Below are positions 39,217 through 49,346 of a stretch of 64,000 nt of DNA, piece after piece. The notes beneath the pieces are model-generated. The model had not been told where the DNA came from, searched no databases, and was given only the letters and a program-made list of their open reading frames with translations. Every line of letters begins with the position of its first letter. The first letter of the stretch is position 1. The translations under genes and the position numbers were made by a program. The stretch is from assembly GCA_902581145.1 (NCBI GenBank), contig CACHNE010000004.1:33867-97866 (forward strand), in the 5' to 3' direction. Origin of the DNA: an uncultured Bacteroidota bacterium. GTDB lineage: Bacteria; Bacteroidota; Bacteroidia; Flavobacteriales; Flavobacteriaceae.

Positions 39217-40614
39217 ATGAAAAAATTTTACTCTCTATTCTTAACTACTTTGTTAGTTTTTGGGCTTACCACATTACAAGCTCAAGATAAGAATAACCCA
39301 TGGCAATTTAGCTTTGGTGCAAATGCAATCGACGTAGAAGCTGATACCCAAACACAGTTTGCTGATTTCTTCGATGTAGACGAAAATTGGAATACAGCTA
39401 AGTCACCTATCTCAATGTTTACAATATCTAAATATATTGGTGATAATTTATCATTTGGGGTTGGTGCTTCTTTCAACAGCATTAGCAAGTATGCTACCGG
39501 TAAAGAATTACCAAATACAACCAATGACTACTTTAATGTTGATGCAATGTTAAAATATGATTTATCTGATGCTCTACCTATTAGAGTGTTAGGTATGGAC
39601 TTCGAACCGTTTGTTGGAGTTGGACCAGGATGGACTTGGTTTGATGAGCAAGATGGTTTAGTTGGAAATCTTTCTGTAGGAGTTAACCACTGGTTTAATG
39701 ATGTATTTGGTTTTACATTAATGGCTGATTACAAGCATAATATGGATGACTTAGGTACATGGAAAACTCCACTATTAGACGAAGGTGGTACTATGAGATG
39801 GTCAGCAATGCTTTCTGTTAAATTTGGCGGAACTGATACTGATGGTGATGGAATTTATGATGATCACGATGAATGTCCAGAAGTTCCTGGCTTAGAAGAG
39901 TTTAACGGTTGTCCTGATACTGATGGTGACGGAATTCAAGATAGTGAAGATGACTGTCCAATGGTAGCTGGATTAACTGAATTTAACGGTTGTCCTGATA
40001 CTGATGGTGATGGAATTGCAGATAATAAGGATAGATGTCCTAAAGTTGCTGGATTAGAAAGCATGGGTGGTTGTCCTGACACAGATGGTGACGGAATTGC
40101 CGATGGTCAAGATGCTTGTCCTAAAGTTGCTGGTCCAAGAGGAAACAGAGGTTGTCCTTGGCCAGACACTGATGGTGACACCGTGCCAGATAAAGATGAC
40201 AAGTGTCCAGAAGTTCCTGGAACGGTTGCTAACGACGGATGTCCAGAAGGCCCAACAGCTGAAGATATGGCTAAAATTACTGAGCTTTCTAGAGGAATTC
40301 AGTTTGCATTTGGTGCTACAACATTCACTGAAGGTGCACCTCCAGTTCTTGATGCAATTGTTTCAATTATACTTAAGTATCCTACAGCTAGCTTTAGTGT
40401 AGAAGGACATACTGATAGTATTGGAACAAAAGGATTTAACCAATCTCTTTCAGAAGGAAGAGCTGCTGCTGTAGTCAATTATTTATCAGGAAGAAATGTT
40501 TCTGCTGATAGATTAAGCGCTGTTGGTTTTGGTGAAAATAATCCAATTGATACAAATGTTAATTCTGCTGGTAGAGCAAATAACAGAAGAGTTGAAATCT
40601 TATTTGTGAAATAA
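39217..40614 (+). CDS. OmpA-family outer membrane protein with TSP3 calcium repeats
   Basis: 465 residues: signal peptide (cleavage after LQAQ), an N-terminal beta-barrel domain (about 25-205), five thrombospondin type 3 repeats (206-345, DTDGDGI...CP units) and a C-terminal OmpA peptidoglycan-binding domain (360-465, [25 protein letters not shown] and NRRVEI). It anchors the outer membrane to the cell wall and is probably very abundant. It carries its own promoter and a strong terminator. It lies between the two AddAB-type genes. Confidence 0.95.
   Translation: MKKFYSLFLTTLLVFGLTTLQAQDKNNPWQFSFGANAIDVEADTQTQFADFFDVDENWNTAKSPISMFTISKYIGDNLSFGVGASFNSISKYATGKELPNTTNDYFNVDAMLKYDLSDALPIRVLGMDFEPFVGVGPGWTWFDEQDGLVGNLSVGVNHWFNDVFGFTLMADYKHNMDDLGTWKTPLLDEGGTMRWSAMLSVKFGGTDTDGDGIYDDHDECPEVPGLEEFNGCPDTDGDGIQDSEDDCPMVAGLTEFNGCPDTDGDGIADNKDRCPKVAGLESMGGCPDTDGDGIADGQDACPKVAGPRGNRGCPWPDTDGDTVPDKDDKCPEVPGTVANDGCPEGPTAEDMAKITELSRGIQFAFGATTFTEGAPPVLDAIVSIILKYPTASFSVEGHTDSIGTKGFNQSLSEGRAAAVVNYLSGRNVSADRLSAVGFGENNPIDTNVNSAGRANNRRVEILFVK
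39835..40245 (+). repeat. TSP3 calcium-binding repeats within the OmpA-like gene
   Basis: Five units of about 24-29 codons, each with DTDGDG (the last with DTDGDT) and a CP pair, encoding residues 207-343. DNA identity between units is high (the GATACTGATGGTGATGGAAT type core recurs). Confidence 0.85.
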
Positions 40615-40638
40615 AGATTTAAACACATATACTATATT

Positions 40639-40677
40639 AGAAAACGCTTCGCTAAATGCGAGGCGTTTTCTATTTTT
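40639..40677 (+). terminator. Rho-independent terminator after the OmpA-like gene
   Basis: A 13-bp stem (40639-40651 with 40657-40669, one G-T pair) closes a 5-base loop and is followed by TATTTTTA. It lies 25 bases after the ompA stop and 5 bases before the AddB-like start. Confidence 0.9.
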
Positions 40678-40682
40678 ATAGA

Positions 40683-43370
40683 ATGCATGGATTTATTAAT
40701 GAGGTCATAAATAAAATAATTGTCAGTGATGGTACTGATATATCGAAAGTCATAATAATATTGCCAAATAAAAGATCTCGAATTTTTCTAAAACAAGAGA
40801 TCAGCAGAATTGTAAAAAAAACAATCTTCTCACCCATTATTTATGACATTGAAAGTTTCATGTCGATAGTTTCAGAATTAGATAAAATTTCTGAAACCGA
40901 GCTATTATTTGAATTTTACAATATTTACCTAAATCAGACTAAAAAAGAGGAACAACAAACCTTCGAAGAATTTATCTCTTGGGCTAAAACTCTGTTGAAA
41001 GATTTCAGTGAAGTTGACAGAGAATTATGTGATACTGATTCATTATTTGATTACTTAAAAGCTTTTAAAGATTTAACTCATTGGTCAAACTATGAAGAGG
41101 AAACTGACTTAATCAAAAATTACAAAGAATTTTGGGGTAAAATAAAAGCATATCATAATGAACTTAAAGCTAGACTATTTAATATTGGCAAGGGGTATCA
41201 AGGTTTAATTTACAGAGAAGCTTGTGAGCAAATTCTAAGTTATACAGAAAATAAAAAAAATGTAAAACATATTTTTATAGGCTTTAACGCTTTAAGTAAA
41301 TCAGAATCAGAAGTAATCCAAGAAGTAGTTAATAGTCATGGTGAAATATATTGGGATATTGACAAGTCATTACTAAACTCTGATTATAATAACGCCTCAT
41401 TATTTATAGAATCTTACCTAAAAGAATGGCCGTACTACAAAAAAAATAATATTGAAATAGTTGCAAATGAATATAAAAAAGAAAAAAAAATTCAAGCAAT
41501 TGGAACACCCAAAAATATAGGGCAAGTAAAATACGTTGGTGAATTATTGCAATCAATGGGCCCTGATGAAATAAATGATACAGCTGTCGTATTAGGGGAT
41601 GAAAAATTACTAATACCCTTATTAAATTCTATCCCAAGAAATGTGAAAAATATTAATGTTACGATGGGTTACCCACTGAAAAATTCAAATATATATTCTT
41701 TCTTTTATTTGTTATTAAATATGCATACTAAAAGTCAAAATAGCTTTTATTATAAAAGTGTAATTTCATTAGTTTCCCATGAACTTATTAGTCCAGTTTT
41801 AAATAAGGGAATTGATTTAAGAAAAAAAATCAGAGATGAGAACCTTATTTATATGTCAAAAAAAGATATTATACATCTTGATAACGAAAATCACAAAATT
41901 TACAAACTACTGTTTTCTAATTGGAACAATGCTAATAATGGTATAAGGGCATGTATTGAGTTGATTGATTTCATAAAAAAACATTATTCTAAAAATTCAG
42001 AAAATGATTTTATAAATCTTGAACTTTTATATCACATCAATAAAATATTTTTACAAATTAAGATTTCCTGTGAAAACTTAGATTATTTGAAAAATATTAA
42101 TTCTCTAAAAATATTATTTAAGGAATTATGTGAAATGAGTACATCACCTTTTAGCGGAGAACCTATAAAAGGTCTTCAGATAATGGGAATGCTGGAAACT
42201 AGATTATTAAACTATAAAAATATAATAGTAACGTCCGTAAATGAGGGTATTCTCCCTGTTGGAAATAATAATAGTAGCTATATACCATTTGAAATAAAAA
42301 AAGCTAATCAGCTGCAGACATTTAAAGAAAAAGATGCTGTATTTGCATATCATTTCTACAGATTGATCAAAAGAGCTCAAAATATTTGGTTAATGTATAA
42401 TACAGAGCCATATGCAATGAATAATGGTGAAGAAAGTAGATTTATCAAGCAAATTGAAGTTGAGGGAATCCACACTGTGAATAAAAATCTACTAATTTCT
42501 AAAACACCTGTGAAGCAAAATGTGGAGCCTTTCTATAAAAAAACAAAATTGGTTGAAGAAAAATTAAATGCTCTTATAAAGAACGGAGTAAGTGCATCAA
42601 TGTTATGCATGTATACAATGGATCAGATTAAGTTTTTTGAAACTTATGTGTTAAGCTTGAGGGAAGAAAATATAGAAGAAACAATAGCAGCAAGCACAAT
42701 CGGAAATATTGTTCACGATTCATTAGAGTTGATTTATAAAGACTATGTTGGAAAAATACTTAAAATCGGGGATTTAGAAAAAATGAAAGAGAAAACAAGT
42801 ACAACAGTACAAAATATAATTGGAAATTATGTTCGTAAGGAAAACATATATAAAGGAAAAAACATAATTATTGTAGAGACGGTCAAGGAATACGTAAAAA
42901 AAGTAATTGAACTGGATAAAAAAACTCTTAAAAAAGGAAACAGAATAAAAATAATAGCTATAGAAAAAGAATTTGAGAATGAAATAAAAGATGAAGGGGA
43001 AAAATTTAAAATTAGAGGTAAGATTGATAGAATTGATGAGATAAATGGTGAAGTAAGGGTAATAGACTATAAAAGCGGGAAAAAACTTAGACAGAGAGAT
43101 ATTACAATAAAGGATAGTGAAGAATTAACAAAAGAAAAGGGGATTTATAACTTACAGTTATTAATATATATGATAGGGATAAGAGAAGAATTCAATGAAA
43201 AAACGATCAAAAGTGGTATAATCAATTTAAAAAATATAAGTGAGGGTGTTCTTGAGGGGGTATTTAATGGAAGAACAGATTTAAGTAATACTGAGATGGA
43301 GAATTATAAAAACGAAATAATCACGATCATAACAAATATTCTTGATAAGAATAAATTATTTAAAAATTAA
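40683..43370 (+). CDS. AddB-like PD-(D/E)XK nuclease protein
   Basis: 895 residues from the ATG at 40683; an earlier ATG at 40656 lies within the terminator hairpin and is rejected. The N-terminus (KVIIILPNKRSRIFLKQEI) resembles the inactive helicase part of Bacteroidota AddB-type proteins; no Walker A motif is seen. The C-terminal nuclease shows GNIVHDSLEL (about 676), EVRVIDYKSGKK (about 790) and LQLLIYM. The four-cysteine iron-sulfur cluster of Firmicutes AddB is absent. It probably forms an end-processing complex with the AddA-like protein encoded upstream. Confidence 0.85.
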   Translation: MHGFINEVINKIIVSDGTDISKVIIILPNKRSRIFLKQEISRIVKKTIFSPIIYDIESFMSIVSELDKISETELLFEFYNIYLNQTKKEEQQTFEEFISWAKTLLKDFSEVDRELCDTDSLFDYLKAFKDLTHWSNYEEETDLIKNYKEFWGKIKAYHNELKARLFNIGKGYQGLIYREACEQILSYTENKKNVKHIFIGFNALSKSESEVIQEVVNSHGEIYWDIDKSLLNSDYNNASLFIESYLKEWPYYKKNNIEIVANEYKKEKKIQAIGTPKNIGQVKYVGELLQSMGPDEINDTAVVLGDEKLLIPLLNSIPRNVKNINVTMGYPLKNSNIYSFFYLLLNMHTKSQNSFYYKSVISLVSHELISPVLNKGIDLRKKIRDENLIYMSKKDIIHLDNENHKIYKLLFSNWNNANNGIRACIELIDFIKKHYSKNSENDFINLELLYHINKIFLQIKISCENLDYLKNINSLKILFKELCEMSTSPFSGEPIKGLQIMGMLETRLLNYKNIIVTSVNEGILPVGNNNSSYIPFEIKKANQLQTFKEKDAVFAYHFYRLIKRAQNIWLMYNTEPYAMNNGEESRFIKQIEVEGIHTVNKNLLISKTPVKQNVEPFYKKTKLVEEKLNALIKNGVSASMLCMYTMDQIKFFETYVLSLREENIEETIAASTIGNIVHDSLELIYKDYVGKILKIGDLEKMKEKTSTTVQNIIGNYVRKENIYKGKNIIIVETVKEYVKKVIELDKKTLKKGNRIKIIAIEKEFENEIKDEGEKFKIRGKIDRIDEINGEVRVIDYKSGKKLRQRDITIKDSEELTKEKGIYNLQLLIYMIGIREEFNEKTIKSGIINLKNISEGVLEGVFNGRTDLSNTEMENYKNEIITIITNILDKNKLFKN

Positions 43371-43392
43371 TTTTTTTAGCAATAAAAAATGC

Positions 43393-43407
43393 TTGAATAA
43401 TATTCAA
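43393..43407. promoter_or_regulatory. Palindrome upstream of the recombinase-like gene
   Basis: TTGAATA (43393-43399) and TATTCAA (43401-43407) form a perfect 7-bp inverted repeat around one base. It ends 5 bases before the -33 element, a possible operator position. In such AT-rich DNA chance occurrence is a real possibility. Confidence 0.3.
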
Positions 43408-43412
43408 AATTA

Positions 43413-43441
43413 TTGATATTAAATATTTTTTGTTATATTTA
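43413..43441 (+). promoter_or_regulatory. Promoter of the recombinase-like gene
   Basis: TTG (43413-43415), 18 bases, TATATTTA (43434-43441), which matches seven of eight positions of the -7 box. A 58-base leader separates it from the ATG. Confidence 0.45.
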
Positions 43442-43499
43442 ATTACTCAGTTAATATAGAAATTAATTATAATTTTAATGAAAATTTTTATGTAAAGTT

Positions 43500-44885
43500 A
43501 TGAACATTAAGATAACAAAATCTTCATATAAAACAAAAGAAAATAAAATAGCAATAATTTACGACTGTAGTGCTAAAAATTACAGGAAAAAAATTAATAC
43601 TGGTGTCTTTGTTGAAGAAGAACTGTTTGAAAACACAGAAACTCCAAATTCAATTTCATTAAACATTACTTTAGAAAAATTAAGGAATAAAAAAAAAGAC
43701 GCTCTTATCAAATATTATGAAAATAATTGGTCAATTAGTGAATTAGAGAGCTATTTAAAGAAGGGGATTGATATTTACTCTGTTGAAGAATATGTTAAAA
43801 CTGATTTTATTAAAAATAAAAGCCTTATAACTGCAAATGATTATTTAAATGTTGTGAAAGTATTTAAAAAACATCTTAAAAAGGCAAATATTCACTTTAA
43901 TGATATACTAGATGAAAATACAATGTTTGAATTTAAATATGCTGCAGAGAAGAAGGGGTTAAAAACATCATCCATTAATTCTTACATAAAAAAAATGGCA
44001 GTAATTATGAATAGGGCGCATAGAGATAATCTAATCAATAAAAAATTTATGATCCCTAGGCTAATGATAGAAAAGAGACAAAAATCAATTACTTCAAAAT
44101 CATTTAACAAAGAAACATTTGTTAAAGCAGTGAATAAGTCTGAGGATTTGTATCAAATACAATCATTATCGTTATTCTTAATGCTTGTTATCTGCGGGGG
44201 TATGACCCCTTCTAATCTGGTAAATTATAAGGTTATAGAAAATAAAAAACAAAAAGATTTAGTTAGTTCAATCTTATATGATGAAAACAGTATTGTTTTA
44301 AAGTATAGAAAATCTAATAAGGGAGAGGCAAAAAAATACATCAAACTATGTCATGTTAAAATAAAAATTATTGAATTAGTCAAAATATTATTTTACATAA
44401 CTCACCAAAAAAAATACCCTTTTATTATATCACCATACTCTAATTATTATTCCGTATTTGATTTTGATATTCATAGGGATCATAATCTTTACAGGAACTT
44501 TTGGAACTTTTATCAGATGAAGATCAAGGAAAACTATGACTTAAAGTTTAGTGACGCCAAGAATATTTATAATGAAAAATTGAACGAGATTGAAATGAAT
44601 AGAAAGATCAGTGATATACTATTTTCTAGAGTAAATGAGGCTGAGATAATTAGTTTTCGGAAAACAAATAATTTACAGGAAAATATCGAGAAATATGAAA
44701 AGGAAGTTGTAAATGGTTTTGCGGCCAGCGAATTAATACAAGTAATCAAAAATAAATTAATTTTTTTAGGGGTTGACTTAACTAAAATTTCATTGAACAA
44801 TATCAAAACTCCGATGGCATTTTCTGATTTTATCCAAACAATTAGTAAGTATCGTATAGGGTTAAAAAATTCAGGCTTTCTTTAA
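43500..44885 (+). CDS. Degenerate tyrosine recombinase-like DNA-binding protein
   Basis: 461 residues. The N-terminal part (KKINTGVFVEEELF) resembles the Arm-DNA-binding domain of Bacteroidota integrases. A SAM-like core-binding domain follows (about 91-180), then a remnant catalytic domain from about 200. The first catalytic arginine, expected after the GGM at 233-235, is threonine (T236), and no H-x-x-R, GH or catalytic tyrosine block is evident. The beta-hairpin lysine region (YRKSNKGEAKKYIKL) is kept. It is probably an inactive integrase or a domesticated DNA-binding protein. It overlaps the convergent beta-mannosidase gene by 44 bases. Codon use and AT content look like the neighbours. 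Confidence 0.65.
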   Translation: MNIKITKSSYKTKENKIAIIYDCSAKNYRKKINTGVFVEEELFENTETPNSISLNITLEKLRNKKKDALIKYYENNWSISELESYLKKGIDIYSVEEYVKTDFIKNKSLITANDYLNVVKVFKKHLKKANIHFNDILDENTMFEFKYAAEKKGLKTSSINSYIKKMAVIMNRAHRDNLINKKFMIPRLMIEKRQKSITSKSFNKETFVKAVNKSEDLYQIQSLSLFLMLVICGGMTPSNLVNYKVIENKKQKDLVSSILYDENSIVLKYRKSNKGEAKKYIKLCHVKIKIIELVKILFYITHQKKYPFIISPYSNYYSVFDFDIHRDHNLYRNFWNFYQMKIKENYDLKFSDAKNIYNEKLNEIEMNRKISDILFSRVNEAEIISFRKTNNLQENIEKYEKEVVNGFAASELIQVIKNKLIFLGVDLTKISLNNIKTPMAFSDFIQTISKYRIGLKNSGFL

Positions 44886-47421
44886 ATGAGTTTATCGAAT
44901 GAAATTTGTCTCTTTTAATTCTGATTACTTTTTGTTCATTCGGTCTAAGGTCAAAATAGTTGTCAGAAAAATTATATTCTAAATCAGAATCTATAAATAA
45001 ATCTTTAACCAAATTTTCAGAAAAAAGTTTAATCTCATAGAAATTGTTTAAAGCCTTAACTTCGTATGTAAATTTTGGCGCATCAATATCTAAATTTTTT
45101 ATAGCAGTTAGATATTTAATTTTTTCAGCAATAATTTCTTCATTAATTGAAGCATTAGCATAAAGAAATTTGTCATTAAAATAGTTAGGTTCAACATTTA
45201 ACGAGGATAAGTTTATTTTATGAATTATTTTTGAATTGTTAGCTTTTGAAAAAAATTCTCCATTCCACGATTTATAAATTTTTCCAGAAAAGTCGATTAA
45301 TTGAACATTAAATTTTAATTTTTGACTTTCTAGTTTATCAGTAATAAAATATAAAGCTGTTTCGTCACTTTTGTTGTGAAAGGATAAAATAGACTCCTCA
45401 AATGAATTTTTTGTCTTATAGTGGAGGGCTTTCCATTTTCCATAATAATCAATACTTGACCATGACGCAACAGGCCAACAATCATTTAATTGCCAATATA
45501 AGCTTCCCATACATATGTCTCTGTTTCTTCTTTGCGCTTCCATTCCTATTGAAATTCCTTCAGCCTGAAGTAATTGACTTACGTAGAGAAAATGGTCAAA
45601 AGATTTTGGCACATTATAGTCGCGTTGCATATATTCCTCTATTGTTTTATTTCCAATACTCGATCTCTGATGAGATTTCATGACATCAGAATATATATCA
45701 TAATCTGATGGATTTGTATATTTTTTTACTGATGAAAATTCTGGGAATGACTGAAATCCAAATTCCGACATAAACCTTGGAATTTTTTCTTCATAAGTTC
45801 TAAATGATTCTTTACCCCACCAGACCCCCCAATAATGAGCATCTCCACTTGTTAAGGATTCTTTAACTCCTGTAGAGCTGCTTGGTGATGATGACCAATA
45901 ATCAGTACTACGATCATACTCATCGATAACCTTGGGTAATATTTTATGAAATATCTGGTCGTATGAATTAAATATAGTGTCTGCGATTTCTTGTGATTGA
46001 TTTTCGATTATATCTTCTTTCCAGCCCCAATTCTCCCATGCTGATAATACTTCATTATTACCACACCACAATGCAAGTGATGGGTGTGTTCTTATCCTTT
46101 TTACATTATAAATTGCTTCCAGTTCAACAGATTTTAAAAAGCTATCATTTCCTGGGTACATTGCGCATGCAAACATAAAATCTTGCCAAACTAGCAACCC
46201 ATATTTATCACATAGTTCGTAAAATAGATCCTTCTCATAAACACCACCACCCCAAACTCTAATCATATTCATATTTGCATCGACTGCCGCCGAAATTAGA
46301 TTTTCATAATCTGCATCTTTTACTCTTGGTAAAAACACATCTTGTGGAATATAATTAACGCCTTTCATGAATGTGGGAATTCCGTTTACCTTAAAGAAAA
46401 AATTATTCCCGATCGAGTCTTCTTTAGTTACAAGTTCAATTGTTCTAAATCCAATTGATTTTGAAGCCTTAGAAATATAATTTTCGTGAGAAATTTCAAG
46501 CCTTGCATTGTAAAGTTTCTGGCTGCCCATACCATTGGGCCACCATCTCTCAATTTCATTAATTGTAAAAGGAATTGAAAATTTATTTTTTCCTTTTTTT
46601 AAATGAACAATATCATTTGCTATAATTTTATTATCAACATATATTTTTGTATTCACATTCAGATCATCATATACGGAAAGTACTTCAACCTCAGCTTTTA
46701 CAAGAGCATTTTCTTCAACTATTTTTTGTGTAAAATGCAGATCCTTTATCTGAAAATTATTCCAAAAATTAATTTTAATCGGTCTCCAGATACCTGAAGT
46801 TACTAGTCTTGGTCCCCAGTCCCAACCAAAAGAGTAGGGGGCTTTTCTCTCAAAAACTCCTACTTTTTTATTTTCTGGTACTTTACCAATTTCTGAAAGA
46901 TCATTAGCGTTATCAGGAAGCTTATACCCCAACTTATCATACATCTCAATTCCAATGTCTATGGGAGATTTAAATTTTATCAGTAAATTATTTTCACCTT
47001 TTTGAATGTTGTTTTTAACATTCACTGTTTTTCCGATAAACATATTGTCAGATGAATAAATCAGAGAATCATTTAAATAAACATCAGCGTATGTATCTAA
47101 ACCAAAAAAATCTAACTCTATTACATCATAATCAAAATGAAAATCATTTACATCAAAACTTGTTCTGTAATCCCAATCAAGTTTATCTATCCATTGTTGC
47201 TTGTGCTCATTTAGTCTAAAAAATGGATCGTCAATCTTTCCATTTTTCAATAGATCTAGATGAACTGTTCCAGGAACAGTAGCAGGTAAGTAATCTTTGT
47301 CATTTTCAGATTTAAATTCCCAATTTGAATTGAGCTCAACTACATATTCCTGATTTGTGTTAGAACATGATAGCACTGAAAGAGTGAAAAGTTGAAATAT
47401 AACAGCTTTTATAATATTCAT
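44842..47421 (-). CDS. GH2 beta-mannosidase, lipoprotein
   Basis: 859 residues. Lipobox TLSVLSC at the N-terminus. A sugar-binding jelly roll (about 25-200, FGWDWGPRLVTSGIWRPI), an immunoglobulin-like domain and a TIM barrel follow. The acid/base glutamate is in LWCGNNEVLSAW (near 454) and the nucleophile glutamate in PRFMSEFGFQSFPE (near 552). This is the GH2 beta-mannosidase pattern, releasing terminal beta-mannose, for example from mannobiose or the Man-beta-GlcNAc core of N-glycans. It is a surface or periplasmic lipoprotein near two GH92 genes. Confidence 0.92.
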   Translation of the reverse strand: MNIIKAVIFQLFTLSVLSCSNTNQEYVVELNSNWEFKSENDKDYLPATVPGTVHLDLLKNGKIDDPFFRLNEHKQQWIDKLDWDYRTSFDVNDFHFDYDVIELDFFGLDTYADVYLNDSLIYSSDNMFIGKTVNVKNNIQKGENNLLIKFKSPIDIGIEMYDKLGYKLPDNANDLSEIGKVPENKKVGVFERKAPYSFGWDWGPRLVTSGIWRPIKINFWNNFQIKDLHFTQKIVEENALVKAEVEVLSVYDDLNVNTKIYVDNKIIANDIVHLKKGKNKFSIPFTINEIERWWPNGMGSQKLYNARLEISHENYISKASKSIGFRTIELVTKEDSIGNNFFFKVNGIPTFMKGVNYIPQDVFLPRVKDADYENLISAAVDANMNMIRVWGGGVYEKDLFYELCDKYGLLVWQDFMFACAMYPGNDSFLKSVELEAIYNVKRIRTHPSLALWCGNNEVLSAWENWGWKEDIIENQSQEIADTIFNSYDQIFHKILPKVIDEYDRSTDYWSSSPSSSTGVKESLTSGDAHYWGVWWGKESFRTYEEKIPRFMSEFGFQSFPEFSSVKKYTNPSDYDIYSDVMKSHQRSSIGNKTIEEYMQRDYNVPKSFDHFLYVSQLLQAEGISIGMEAQRRNRDICMGSLYWQLNDCWPVASWSSIDYYGKWKALHYKTKNSFEESILSFHNKSDETALYFITDKLESQKLKFNVQLIDFSGKIYKSWNGEFFSKANNSKIIHKINLSSLNVEPNYFNDKFLYANASINEEIIAEKIKYLTAIKNLDIDAPKFTYEVKALNNFYEIKLFSENLVKDLFIDSDLEYNFSDNYFDLRPNEQKVIRIKRDKFHSINSFKESLNFLTLYDTY

Positions 47422-47501
47422 ATAGTTAACAAATTATGAATTCTAAATTTTAAAGAAAAATGAATAATTTATAATTTTAAGCTTCATGTTAATTTCATCT
47501 T

Positions 47502-48407
47502 GTGAAAAAGATTTCGATTGTAATCTTAATAGCTATTAATTTAAACACCTTTTCTCAGGAGAAGATAGCTGATTCAACGAAAGTCGACGGTTGGCAAAAA
47601 TCAGGTAAAACCAGTTTTTTAATCAATCAAACAGCTTTTAGTAACTGGGTTTCTGGTGGTGAAAATAGCGTTGCAGGCACACTCTCTGTTGATTATAATC
47701 TGAATTATTATAAAAATGGATGGTCATGGGATACGAAAATGATTGGTTCCTTTGGAGTAAATAAGAACAGTGATAGTAAATTTTTTAAAAAAATAGATGA
47801 CAGGATAGAAATAAACTCTGTTATGGGTAAAAAGTTTATTGAAAAATTTAGCTTTTCAAGCTTTTTGAACTTTAAAACACAATTTGCAAAGGGCTTTAAA
47901 TACTCAACAAATGAAGATGGGAATGAAATCAGAACAGAAAAAACAAGAATATTCTCACCAGCATATATTCAGTTGGGAGTTGGTATTTATTGGAAGGAAA
48001 GTAATTCTCTTTGGGTAAATTTTGCGCCAGTAACCGGAAGATTAATTTTAGCAAGTAAGAAATTCACCAATGATTTAAATGAAGGTGAAGAATATTTTGG
48101 TATTCCTAGGGGGCAAAATTCCAGATTTGAACTTGGTGCATCAATTAGTGCCTTCTACAAATTTGAGCTAGTCGAAAATATAATGTTGGAACAAAGAGTT
48201 AATCTCTATTCTGATTACTTATACAAAGCAGATAATATCGATGTTGACTATACTCTCTCAGCTTTCATGAAAATTAATGATTACTTGTCTACAACTCTGG
48301 TTATACAATGTATTTACGATGATAATGCTATAAAAAAGATACAGCTTAGAGAAGTGTTTGGACTTGCATTTGTAATTGATATAATGGAAATCCCAAATGT
48401 AATCTGA
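47502..48407 (+). CDS. DUF3078-family outer membrane-associated protein
   Basis: 301 residues with a signal peptide and the DUF3078 pattern: GWQKSGKTSFLINQTAFSNW, WVSGGENSVAGTLSVDYNLNY and NKNSDSKFFKKIDDRIEI. It is probably a beta-rich envelope protein specific to Bacteroidota. Its function is not known. The start is GTG. The stop directly abuts the stop of the convergent BI-1 gene. Confidence 0.87.
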   Translation: MKKISIVILIAINLNTFSQEKIADSTKVDGWQKSGKTSFLINQTAFSNWVSGGENSVAGTLSVDYNLNYYKNGWSWDTKMIGSFGVNKNSDSKFFKKIDDRIEINSVMGKKFIEKFSFSSFLNFKTQFAKGFKYSTNEDGNEIRTEKTRIFSPAYIQLGVGIYWKESNSLWVNFAPVTGRLILASKKFTNDLNEGEEYFGIPRGQNSRFELGASISAFYKFELVENIMLEQRVNLYSDYLYKADNIDVDYTLSAFMKINDYLSTTLVIQCIYDDNAIKKIQLREVFGLAFVIDIMEIPNVI

Positions 48408-49160
48408 TTACCTGTTTCTAAGTTTAGCAATTAACCTTAATATCTCAACATATAACCATATTAAAGTTACAAGTAGACCAAAAGCACCATACCACTCCAT
48501 GTATTTAGGAGCCCCCTTTTCCGCTCCTTCTTCAATAAAGTCAAAGTCAATAACAAGACTAAATGCACCAATTGCAACTACAATGACTGAAAATCCAATA
48601 CTAGCAAGAGATGAATTTCTAGGATCTAATATCGAAAGGCCTGTTCCAAAAAGCCCCATAAAGAAGCCAATGACATATATTAAAAATATTGCCATAATGG
48701 AAGAAAAAATAGCCAATTTAAAGTTTTCAGAGGGCTTTATTATTTTAGACCTGTAAGCAAATAACATTGAAAATAATACAAGAATTGTCAATAAAACTGC
48801 CTGCAATACAATTCCTTCATACTGAGAATTATAGAAGTATGAAATACCCCCAACCACAAATCCCTGTGAGATAGAATACAGAGGTACAATGAATGGGGCC
48901 CAAGATTTTTTGAAAATTAATGTAAGAAATAAGAATAAACCTATAATTCCTCCTAATGCCATCAAAGTTAAGTTTGCCTGTGAAAAACTGTAATAACCAG
49001 AAATTACTACCATACACAAAGCTAATGCTGTTTTATCTACAGTACCTCTGATTGTCATAGTACTATCTAGGTATAAGGAGTCTTTTTTAACCACATTTTT
49101 AAATGTGTTGGAATTCAATGCAGGATTAGATGTTCTATAAGACAAGTGTTTATTAATCAT
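48408..49160 (-). CDS. Bax inhibitor-1/YccA-family membrane protein
   Basis: 250 residues with about seven membrane helices. The conserved end of the family is visible (ALVIDFDFIEEGAE-type stretch, here SLVIDFDFIEEGAEKGAPKY, then WYGAFGLLVTLIWLYVEILRL). BI-1 proteins are ion-leak channels or regulators of membrane protease activity. A TAAATTTG box at 49180-49187 (minus strand) sits 19 bases upstream of the ATG within a short palindrome. Confidence 0.9.
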   Translation of the reverse strand: MINKHLSYRTSNPALNSNTFKNVVKKDSLYLDSTMTIRGTVDKTALALCMVVISGYYSFSQANLTLMALGGIIGLFLFLTLIFKKSWAPFIVPLYSISQGFVVGGISYFYNSQYEGIVLQAVLLTILVLFSMLFAYRSKIIKPSENFKLAIFSSIMAIFLIYVIGFFMGLFGTGLSILDPRNSSLASIGFSVIVVAIGAFSLVIDFDFIEEGAEKGAPKYMEWYGAFGLLVTLIWLYVEILRLIAKLRNR

Positions 49161-49290
49161 TATTTAGCTAATTTTTAGTCAAATTTAATGAATTTGATGA
49201 TTTTTTCTTAAGTCATTGTAAACCATAGCTTAACAGATACGAATTTGATAAAAAAAGGACTTAAAAATTGCTGATATCGCAAAAAAAAAG

Positions 49291-49318
49291 TTGTTTTTTA
49301 AATAATTTCGTATATTTG
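49291..49318 (+). promoter_or_regulatory. Promoter of the small outer membrane barrel gene
   Basis: TTG (49291-49293), 17 bases, TATATTTG (49311-49318), a full match to the Bacteroidota -33/-7 consensus; the ATG follows 28 bases later. This is the best promoter in the window. Confidence 0.75.
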
Positions 49319-49346
49319 CCTCATATTAACTAAAAATTGATTTAAA

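Noticed and set aside
40656..40682. Upstream ATG of the AddB-like gene
   Set aside because: It lies in the loop and right arm of the ompA terminator hairpin and lacks family similarity.
43371..47421. Integrative element or genomic island around the recombinase-like gene
   Set aside because: No tRNA, attachment repeats, other mobile genes or composition change were seen on either side.
49180..49196. CAAATT/AATTTG palindrome upstream of the BI-1 gene as an operator
   Set aside because: Arms are only 6 bases and AT-rich, so chance is likely; mentioned only in the gene entry.
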